A stretch of DNA of 64,000 nt from positions 10,626,501-10,690,500 of the forward strand of contig JAUCBN010000025.1 in assembly GCA_035048815.1 (NCBI GenBank), in the 5' to 3' direction. The notes under the pieces are model-generated. The model searched no databases and was not told the DNA's origin. It was given only the letters and a program-made list of their open reading frames with translations. A program made the position numbers and the translations under genes. Below, one piece after another: positions 56,165 to 64,000 of this stretch (position 1 is the first letter of the stretch; every line of letters starts with the position of its first letter). Source of the stretch: Abelmoschus esculentus (Eukaryota > Streptophyta > Magnoliopsida > Malvales > Malvaceae).

Positions 56165-56506
56165 TCTCCATCACTTGGCAAGCAAGATCGGTTGTGCATC
56201 GAGCTTAATAGTGAAGAAGACAATGCAGCCTTTGAAGCTATAAAGAGGCCTATTATTTCTAATCTAGTGCTAGCCTTACCTGATTTTAGTGCAGAATTTG
56301 TAGTAGAGACTGATGCCTCTGATTTTAGTGTTGGGGCTATAATAATGCAGAAAGAGAAGCCATTAGCTTTCTTTATCAAGGGCTTAGGGGTAAGGTACCA
56401 AGGGCTACCAGTATATGAGAAAGAAATGTTCATAGTATTAATGACTATCAAGAAATGATCACCTTATTTAATTGGTAGATATTTCATCATTAGGACAGAC
56501 CATTAG
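56165..56506 (+). pseudogene. Chromovirus D RNase H, first part
   Basis: Encodes FEAIKRPIISNLVLALPDFS, FVVETDASDFSVGAIIMQ (first catalytic Asp of RNase H), YQGLPVYEKEMFIVLM, and after a stop YLIGRYFIIRTDH. The frame is split by LTR M at 56506 (TSD ATTAG). The preceding RT is absent: copia F lies where it should be. Confidence 0.8.
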
Positions 56507-58816
56507 TGTAACCCCCAAGGCCGGCCTATGCAGAAAACCCGATCTAGAGTGGTCACATTTTTTTCATAAATAATCAAGATAACTTATACTTATAAAAGTT
56601 CAATCATAAAATATCGTCTAAAACAAAATAAATTATAATATCACTATCCAAAAAATAAAGTATTTTTTAAAACATCAGTAACAAAATATAGGCACATGTC
56701 AACCTAAATGCAAATCAGAAGATTTAAACATTACATCAAAATAAATAACTGGGAAATATGTAGATCCTCCAAGTGTCAAGTCCGGGTGTGCCTATCTACA
56801 AATATCTAAAAAGAGAAAGATTCGGGTATGAGCTATGGTGCCCACTGTGTTCCAACAATGCATAAAAATCACAGATATACTCATATAAACAGTAATATCA
56901 GAAAATAGGTCATGTATATGTATGACATGCTACCCTCCAAGCTAACTCTTGGATACAGTTCCTAGAATAGTATCTAATGCAGGCATTAACCTAAGCCCAA
57001 TAGGGTGAAGGTACCGGCTTAAGGGGTTACCTTAGGATACAAGCGGAATTACCCCAACTATAGCACGAGAATCAATAATAGGCAGAATTACCCTAGCTAA
57101 AGCTAGGAACCGTAAACAGGCGAAATTACCAGCTGGATCAAGGCTGAACCTTAGGTACTTCAAAATATAACCCGAATCCCAATGTAATAGTCATGTAGTA
57201 ATAACAGGAATAATATTAGGAATCATCAAAAAATAACCAAGTTATTATGTATCTATCACAAATCAGAAAATCATACAAGGTATATCAGGCATGTATCAAT
57301 ACTCCGTACAACCAAGCTTAAAGTCCAAAAAACATAGTATATATAAAAATCCCGAAAACAATTATGTGCACATAAATGATTTATTAAAAACGGAAAGCAG
57401 TAATATACAATCATTCATACTACATATAAGGAATACACCTCAAAAAGGTAGAATCAAACAGGTGATCTACTAACATTCGATCCACGCTTTGTTGCATTAT
57501 TGGAGCCTAATATACAAAATAAGTTTAGATTAATTTCGGGAAGTTAATTACTAGATTTATTCACATGATACAAATGCATACGAGTCACAATTGGATCTCG
57601 CGGTCGGTCAAAACGGGAGGAGCTAGGCTGGGATGGAATACGATCGTAAGGACTATGAGATCTTACAATTAATCAAATATCAACATTAGTCCTTTATTAT
57701 GAACATTGAACTTAAACTTAACTTAGAAGAAAGTTTGAGTTGAAACTTTAAAGTCTGATTTGGAGGCTTTCGGGTTAGAATTTTACAAAATGGACTTCAC
57801 GGATGGACTCAAGAAATCAAAAAATCTAAAATAGGAGATTTTGAAAATTTTTACTTTTTGATCAAAGTCAACGCTGACATCATAGGTCAAGGTCAATGCT
57901 GACGTCAACAATCAAAGCTGACATCATTGGTCAACGGATCGAATCGGGTCAATGGGTCATTCAACGGGTCAGGTTCGATCAACTGGTTGACTCGGTTCGG
58001 TTGACCGGTTTAGTTTGACTTAGTTTTGACCGATTTGTTTTGACTCGGGTTGGACCGGCTTGGGATAGGTTCAGACCGGGTTTGAACCGTTTTGGATTGG
58101 CCGACTCCAGGCCACCGTCAAGGGCTACCGGAAATCGCTCTGGGCGGCGCATAGAGGCCACGCGTTGCCCAAATCGGGGAAAAACGCTTCCACAGTCCAG
58201 ATTTCTCATTGTTTCAACCAAAAACACAGATTTACAGTCCATAAAACCAGAAAAAAGAATTAAAAAGGGTTAAGAACTAACCTATCTTACCTAGACCTAC
58301 CAAGCTCCGGTGAAGACTTTGTCGGAGTCGGATGAACACAAGATTAGAGGGCTTACGTTCGACCTTCGACGGAGACCAACGGGGGACTGATGATGCACTA
58401 AAACGATTTACAACTGGCCGGACAGTGATGGTGCACATGAGGTGGAAGGTTTCCCTGAGCGACGACGACGAACACAATGGTGGTGGTGGTGGAAGCCACG
58501 ACTCGACAGTGGAGTACTTGGGTCGTTGGTCGGGAAAGTAAGGGAGAAAAAGGGGAAAAGGGGATACTTCTAAAATTAGGGGCTCTTCCTTTCCAAAAGG
58601 GGTAAGTTATCCTTTTGGAAGGGTAGATAGGATATTAATTTAGGTATTATTATTTTATTCGAAACCCAAAAACAGTAAGATTTTATAAGTAAAAAGGAAA
58701 ACTTATTTCACTAAGAACTCATTAGCTTAGATGGTTGGGTATCTAGGCCAACATCCTAGTGGTTGTGGGTTTGAAATCTTATAACCTCACTCCCTAATAT
58801 TTTTTCTAGTGTTACA
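56507..58816 (-). mobile_element. LTR insertion M (2.3 kb), probably solo, minus strand
   Basis: Begins TGTAACCCCCAAGG and ends CTAGTGTTACA with TSD ATTAG/ATCAG (56502-56506, 58817-58821); removing it restores the RNase H frame. On the minus strand its end GGCCTTGGGGGTTACA resembles LTR J, which sets the orientation. No internal domains. Around 58725-58785 a tRNA-like stretch (GCTTAGATGGTTGGG, then GTGGGTTTGAAATC) is visible on the plus strand. Confidence 0.75.
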
Positions 58817-58821
58817 ATCAG

Positions 58822-59000
58822 AACCTTAATTTTTTTGTTGAAAACTAGGCTATGACCCTATTCCAACAGAAATAGGTGGTAAAAATGATAGGGTATGATT
58901 ATGAAGTACAATATAGGAAGGGAACAAGCTATGTTGTGGTTGATTCATTGTCTAGGAGGGTAGAAATAAGGAGTCTGATAGCCATGGGGGTTGAGCACTT
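58822..59000 (+). pseudogene. Chromovirus D RNase H, second part
   Basis: After LTR M the frame reads AMTLFQQK, KMIGYDYEVQYRKGTSYVVV and DSLSRRVEI, the end of a Ty3/gypsy RNase H. Two in-frame stops. Confidence 0.8.
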
Positions 59001-60210
59001 TAAACATAGATTTAATGGGAAGAATTAAAAATTCATGGAAGAAAAATGAGAAATTGCAAAAGGTATCAGATATTTGGAAAGTGAAAGTGATAAACGAAAT
59101 AAATATAGGTGGTTGGAACACTTTTAAAGACAAAATATAAACTTCTGGTGAGAAGGAATTTAAAATTGAGAAAGGAGATAATTTAGTTTTTTCATGAGAG
59201 TGCACTAGAAGACCATTCAAGGGCACGTACAACTATTAAGAGAATGACTGGTGTACTATATTAGAAGGGACTTAGAATAGAGGTAAAGAATTTTGTGAGG
59301 GAATGCATGACTTGTCAGAAATGCAAGAAGGAATTGCAAAATCCAAAAGAACTTCTTCAGCCTCTCCCAGTATCGAAAACAATTTGGTATTCCATTAGCA
59401 TTGATTTTATTAAAGGGCTCCCCATTTCAAGAAAGAAGAATTACATTTTATTTATGGTATAGAAATTGAGTAAATATGGATATTTCACAGTTATATCTCA
59501 CCCCTTCACCACTATAGATATCGCTCAAGTGTTTCTTGAGAATGTGTCCAAATTGTATAGGCTACCTCATCACATTGTATATGATAGGGATAAAGTGTTT
59601 ATGAGTCAATTTTAGATGGAAGCCATTAAAAAGTTTGGAATTGTAGTGAACTCTTCAACAGCTTACCATTCTTAAACAGATGATCAAACATGAAGAGTGA
59701 ACCAGTGTGTAAAAACCTACCTTAAGTGTATGATATGGGAAAAATTTAGGGAGTGAACTAACTGGGTTCACCTTGCTGAGTTGTGGTACAACAACATTTA
59801 TCATACCACCATCCAATTCACACCTTACCAAGCCTTGTATGGTCAAACTCCTCCAGTTCACTTGCTATATATTGTTAGGGATTCTATGAAAGTTGTAGTG
59901 GATGGGAGCTTACAATATTAAAATACTTCAATTCCATATAAAAAAGAGCTCAAGATAGGTTGAAAGTTCAAACAGACAAAGAAAGAGCTGACTGTGAATT
60001 CAATGTAGAAGACCAATTTTTTTTTAAATTACCACTTATTAATTCAGATAAGAGCATTAGCAAAGAATCAATCCAGATTATTGATAGGAAAATAGTGAAG
60101 CAAGGTAATAGAGTTGTGACAGAAGTTTTAGTGGAGTGAGCCAACTCTTTTCTAGAAGATTCAACCTGAGAAGTACTGCACTTGTTACAACAACATTTTT
60201 CTCAATTCAA
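59001..60210 (+). pseudogene. Chromovirus D integrase and chromodomain
   Basis: Decayed frames show the integrase zinc finger (ECMTCQKCKKELQNPK), the core (SIDFIKGLPISRKKN, LPHHIVYDRDKVFMSQF, STAYHS..DDQT) and the conserved WYNNIYHTTIQFTPYQALYG. A chromodomain follows at about 60070-60210 (IQIIDRKIVKQGNRVVTEVL, VEWANSFLEDST). The chromodomain places D among the chromoviruses, most likely Tekay/Del. Most acidic core residues are still visible, but stops and shifts are many. Confidence 0.8.
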
Positions 60211-60693
60211 TCCTTAAGGTCAAAGATTTTATCGATAAAGGAGTATTTTGTAATAACCTTTACATTTTAAACAGTTTAAGAGTCGTTGCAATTTGAATTT
60301 TCTGTTATGTTTTTTGTATGAATGTTAGATGGGTTAAGTGAAATGAAATCTTTTGGGAGTCATTGTTAATAGATAAAATGGGGTGTTTTATTCTCAAGCT
60401 TGAAAAGGTTTCTAGAAGGCTTTGTATTTTTTTCATCCCTCTAAAATTTTGTTTTATTTCATTTTCCTTATCTTTCTTTTTGGATATTTTGTGTGAGGGG
60501 TGACACTGACTACGCCTCTAGTATTCGTAAAGTGAATATTAAATTTGTGTATATTGATAAATGGTTATTGTTTTAGTTGTAATTTTAATTAACTTTAGAT
60601 TTAGATTTAGATTAATCTTTTTTTCTTCTCTTTATCCGAAAGATATATATATTTTATTATATGCCTTATTTATGATTTATTTAATATTTATAA
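60211..60693 (+). other. Chromovirus D 3' region, possible LTR start
   Basis: Non-coding. TGTAATAACC at 60249 could be the start of the 3' LTR of D, shortly after the chromodomain. A polypurine tract is not clear. The sequence is interrupted by the MITE at 60703 and not recognisable beyond it. Confidence 0.35.
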
Positions 60694-61144
60694 TTATTTT
60701 AAGGGTAAACTACACAGATAGTCATCATACTATGAGTTTAGTATCGATCTGACCACAATGCTTTAAAAAAAATAAAATACACTGGTAAACTATTGATTTT
60801 GTATTAAAATAACCATCTGCCGTTAAGAATGTAACGGACTGATGACGTAGCAGTTAAATATAAAATGAAACCAGATTAAAGGAAGAAAAGAAAATCTCAA
60901 AACATGCTTTCAATGGTTGTTGAACCTATGACCTTGATATGAATGGGCAACACACAAACTAATGAACCAAGGTGATTTTTGTGATACAAGTTCCCATAAC
61001 CTATATATATTGAATACAGTTTTCTATATGTATTATATTAATTCCACATATAATATTATATTTATTTTTAAATTTAATTAAAATATTAATTAAATTATTT
61101 TTTATATAATAAATTAAAATATTAATTAAAATATTAATTAAATT

Positions 61145-61440
61145 ATTAATGAACCCTAAGTCCAAACCCTAAACATATAATAGTAAACTATAAATCTAAA
61201 AATATTAAACCCTAAATCCAAATCCTAAACTATAAATCTAAAACCATAAACCTTAGACCCTAAATGTTTTAGATTTAGTAATATTTTTATATTTAAGGTT
61301 TAGGATTTAAGGTTTATGGTTTTAGATTTATGATTTAGTATTTAAGGTTTTAGGGATTAAGGTTTAGAATTTAGGATTTGGATTTAGGGTTTAATATTTT
61401 TAAATGACTTTAGGTTTACTATTACATGTTCAGGGTTTAG
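61145..61440. repeat. Degenerate telomere-like repeats at the centre of MITE N
   Basis: CCCTAAA-like words (AACCCTAAGTCC, AAACCCTAAAC, TAAACCCTAAATCC) up to about 61267, then the inverted TTTAGGG-like words (AAGGTTTAGG, GATTTAGGGTTTAA) to about 61440. Units vary in length (7-14 bases), unlike true telomeric arrays. Confidence 0.7.
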
Positions 61441-61724
61441 GTTTGGCATTGTTAAATAATTTTTTATTATTATTTAAATATTTTGATTTATTATATAAAA
61501 AAATAATTTAATTAATATTTTAATTAAATTAAAAAATAAATATAAGATTATATGTAACTAATATAATACATATAGAAAATTGTATTCAATATATATTGGT
61601 TATGGGAACTTGTATCACAAAAATAACTTTGGTTCATTGGTTTGGGTGATGTTTATTCATACCCAAGGTCATAGGTCCAACACCCATTGAATTCATGTGG
61701 GATTTTTTTTTCTTCCTTTAATCT

Positions 61725-61836
61725 GGTGGTGACACGTGTCACCACCTGATTGGAGGAGGAAAATTAATTTAATAAATTAAATAATATATAAATATAATTC
61801 TCCAATTAGGTGGTGACACGTGTCACCACCTAATTG
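61725..61836. promoter_or_regulatory. Pair of G-box palindromes in MITE N
   Basis: A 22-base palindrome centred on CACGTG (61725-61746) and a 34-base perfect palindrome with the same core (61803-61836). CACGTG is the G-box bound by bHLH and bZIP factors. They are present only in the right arm. Activity is not shown. Confidence 0.45.
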
Positions 61837-62094
61837 AATACTTATTTTATTTTACTATAATAAAATTAGGATTAAATTTAAAAAAATGTATGAATAACAG
61901 GGAGTAAATGTGTAATTATTCCATTTTAATTTTAACGGCCACGTCACCAGTCCGTTTGTTTTTAACGGTCAGTGGCTATTTTAATACCAAATTAATAGTT
62001 TACCGGTGTATTTGATTCTTTTTAAAGCATTGTGGTCAGATCGATACTAACCCCATAATATGGTGACTATCTGTGTAGTTTACCCTTATTTTAA

Positions 62095-62257
62095 TTAAAT
62101 CCATCAGGTAAAATTAATCCAAACGTCTTAGTAATTGAATTCGTTTCAATTTTTTCAACCTAATCATAAGATTTTATTTATTATTTCTTCCGACCTTAGA
62201 TGATTTTAATTATTTTTATTTAATTTATTAAATTTATTTTCATTCTCCACCATCTAT
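62095..62257 (+). other. AT-rich sequence without recognised feature
   Basis: I see no coding frame or repeat boundary here; it separates MITE N from foldback P. Confidence 0.4.
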
Positions 62258-62368
62258 TTAGAGAAAAATTAATAAAGTTATCACATGGATGCTTACGAGG
62301 GGATTTGGACTTAGGTAAGCAAGCTGTTCAGGCAATGGTATAACCACTGTACCGAACCATTTTTTTTA

Positions 62369-62886
62369 GGGTAATTTACATTTCAAATCACTGAACTTAA
62401 CATCCACTTTCATTTACATCACAAACCTTCAATTTAATCAAATTACATCATTCAACTTTTATTATTAATAAATTAAATCATTTATGCTAGCACAATTAAA
62501 TAATTTTAACAAAAAAAACATAAATTAATATCATTACTTAATATATTTTTCACATATCATTATTAAATAATGTTTAATTAACAATTTTAATAATTTTATG
62601 TGGAAATTTTCTATTTCGTTTAAATAAGTTTAAAAGAAAAATAAAAAAATTTCTTATAATTTAAAAAAAATTACTAATTAAATATAATTTATTGATGATA
62701 TATGAAAAATATATTAAATAAAAATATTAATTTCAATTTTTTTCATTATAGATATTTAATGATACCAATATAAGTGACTTAATTTATAAATAATGAAAGT
62801 TGAATGATATAATTTGATTAAATTAAAGGTTTATGATGTAAATGAAAATGAATGTTAAGTTTAGTGATGTAAAATGTAAATTACTC
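62369..62886. mobile_element. Mutator-like MITE O
   Basis: 518 bp with ends GGGTAATTTACAT and, read inwards from the right, GAGTAATTTACAT; inverted repeats extend about 100 bases. A 9-bp TSD TTTTTTTTA flanks it (62360-62368, 62887-62895). No coding capacity. Confidence 0.8.
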
Positions 62887-63039
62887 TTTTTTTTACATAA
62901 TCAGTAACATAAATATATATGCTCTACATTGATTTTTTTTAAGTTTTACGTAATCATATATATGTATATATATTTAATTTAATTATTTTATACATAATAA
63001 ATTAAAATTTTAAATTATAATAAAATTTTAATTAACAAA

Positions 63040-63660
63040 CCCTAAAACCTAAATACTAAACACTGAAATTTAAATATTAAAAAATTTAAATCATAATAAA
63101 AATTATTAAAAAATTTTAATTCTAAAATCTAAACTCAAACTATAAACCATAAAATATAAACTCATAACCCTAAAACCTAAATTCAAACTCTACCATAAAA
63201 CCTAAACCTTAAATCCAAAATTTATTTAACAAACCCTAAACTCAAATCATAAACCCCTAAACCCTAAATTCAAACCCTAAACCATAGATCCTAAAACTCA
63301 AACCTTAAATGTTAAACCCAAATAGTAAACCGTAAATGCTAAATCCTACCCTAAACACTAAATCCTAAATTTATTTAACAAACCATATACTCTAAACTCA
63401 AACTCTAAACCCTAAACTCTAAATTCAAACCCTCTCAAAATCAAACCATAAATCATTCACCTTAAACCATAAATGTTAAACTCTAAACCTTAAACACTAG
63501 GTTTTAATTGTATGATTTAATTTTGAGTTTAGGGTTATGATTTTAGGTTTTATGGTTTAGCATTTGAGTTTAGGTTTTAGGGTGTTAAATATTTTTTGTT
63601 ATGTTTAAGATTCTTAACATTTAGTATTTAGGGTTTAGTATTTAAGATTTAGAGTTTGTT
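63040..63660. repeat. Degenerate telomere-like repeats at the centre of element P
   Basis: Dozens of CCCTAAA-like units (AAACCCTAAAC, CCCCTAAACCCTAAATTC) to about 63490, then inverted TTTAGGG-like units (GAGTTTAGGGTTATG, TAGGGTTTAG) to about 63660. Spacing is irregular and exact TTTAGGG runs are short. Confidence 0.7.
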
Positions 63661-63935
63661 AAATATTTTTTTATTATAATTTAAATTTTTTAATTTATTA
63701 TATATAAAATAATATAATTGATATTTTAATTAAATTAGAAAAATAAATCTTTGATCATGTGAAACTAAAAGAATAAATGTAGTGCATATATATAAATCTA
63801 TGTTTATGATTTTGTTATAAAAAGAGGGTTGGTTTAATGGCTTTACCACTATTTGAGCACGTTGCTTATCTGAACTCAAATGCTCTTATAAGCATCCATG
63901 CGCTACTTTGTTTTTCTTTTCTAAATTAGTGATAA

Positions 63936-64000
63936 ACATTAAATTTAAAAAATATAAATTACAAGAACTAAATATATAATTATATTATTTTAAAGTTATA
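63936..64000 (+). other. AT-rich end of window
   Basis: No feature recognised. Confidence 0.4.

Larger units (their letters stand above)
60703..62085. mobile_element. Mutator-like foldback MITE N
   Basis: Ends GGGTAAACTACACAGATAGT and its reverse complement, with about 160 bases of near-perfect inverted repeat, and a perfect 9-bp TSD TTATTTTAA (60694-60702, 62086-62094). Nine-base AT-rich TSDs are typical of Mutator-like elements. The rest is also a long inverted repeat with its axis near 61268: tRNA-like parts, then AT-rich parts, then degenerate TTTAGGG-like repeats. The right arm has about 190 extra bases carrying two GGTGACACGTGTCACC palindromes. No coding frame. Confidence 0.9.
62258..63935. 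mobile_element. Foldback element P with telomere-like core
   Basis: Inverted arms: CATGGATGCTTACGAGGG, AGGTAAGCAAGCTGTTCAGG on the left (62285-62345) pair with the right arm near 63835-63905. Further in, AT-rich arm segments (62900-63040 and 63660-63800) also pair. The centre (63040-63660) is CCCTAAA-like, switching to TTTAGGG-like near 63495. MITE O is inserted in the left arm. The outer limits are approximate and no TSD was identified. Confidence 0.65.

Noticed and set aside
57979..58541. Open frames in LTR M as a gene
   Set aside because: They are short, low-complexity Arg/Pro/Ser frames on both strands in GC-richer LTR sequence, without a domain or homologue that I recognise.
63040..63660. 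A true telomere or subtelomere
   Set aside because: Units are degenerate and of variable length, they invert at a centre, and they lie inside a foldback element; a telomere would be a uniform TTTAGGG array.

Overview
The window is plant nuclear heterochromatin made almost entirely of transposable elements; I find no host gene, rRNA gene or tRNA gene. The kingdom is clear from the element families: Athila-type Ty3/gypsy elements primed by tRNA-Asp, a plant chromovirus with a chromodomain, Ty1/copia elements of two kinds, a TRIM, a CACTA transposon, a hAT-like element and Mutator-like MITEs. A eudicot is likely; I cannot name the species.

The layout is a nest that can mostly be unpicked from target-site duplications (TSDs). 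Left part (1-14.8 kb): an old plus-strand Athila copy 'E' (3529 to about 14130, gag/protease-RT-RNaseH-IN-ORF2) carries a CACTA transposon in its protease (4518-6874) and a complete TRIM in its ORF2 (11374-12353). To its left are minus-strand pieces of further elements (gag+LTR 'G', LTR 'J', LTR 'H') that continue off the window.

Middle part: the oldest layer is a decayed chromovirus 'D' (gag from 14790; protease at 50.0-51.8 kb; RNase H at 56.2 kb; integrase and chromodomain at 58.8-60.2 kb). Athila copy 'B' (15649-49639, TSD GAAAC) is inserted in it. B itself received a gag-less copia in its 5' LTR (15707-19903, TSD CCAAA), Athila copy 'A' in the same LTR (20798-30494, TSD CCGAA), a 3.5-kb LTR 'K' in its 3' untranslated region (36296-39777, TSD TTTAG), and Athila copy 'C' in its 3' LTR (40749-48991, TSD CTCGG). 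Without its guests B is about 8.35 kb, close to C (8.24 kb).

A keeps RT/RNase H/integrase but has lost ORF2. B and C have lost RT/RNase H/integrase and keep gag-protease plus ORF2. ORF2 in B and C has its own TATA box preceded by a cluster of AACGG motifs. The Athila copies share a dispersed palindrome (TGYCNNGRCA), three hairpins in the 3' untranslated region and two hairpin-plus-polypurine modules.

Right part (50-64 kb): a hAT-like element, a broken SIRE/Maximus-type copia interrupted by a solo Athila LTR, a 2.3-kb LTR in the chromovirus RNase H, and then three foldback/MITE units (60.7-63.9 kb), two of which have centres made of degenerate TTTAGGG-like repeats.
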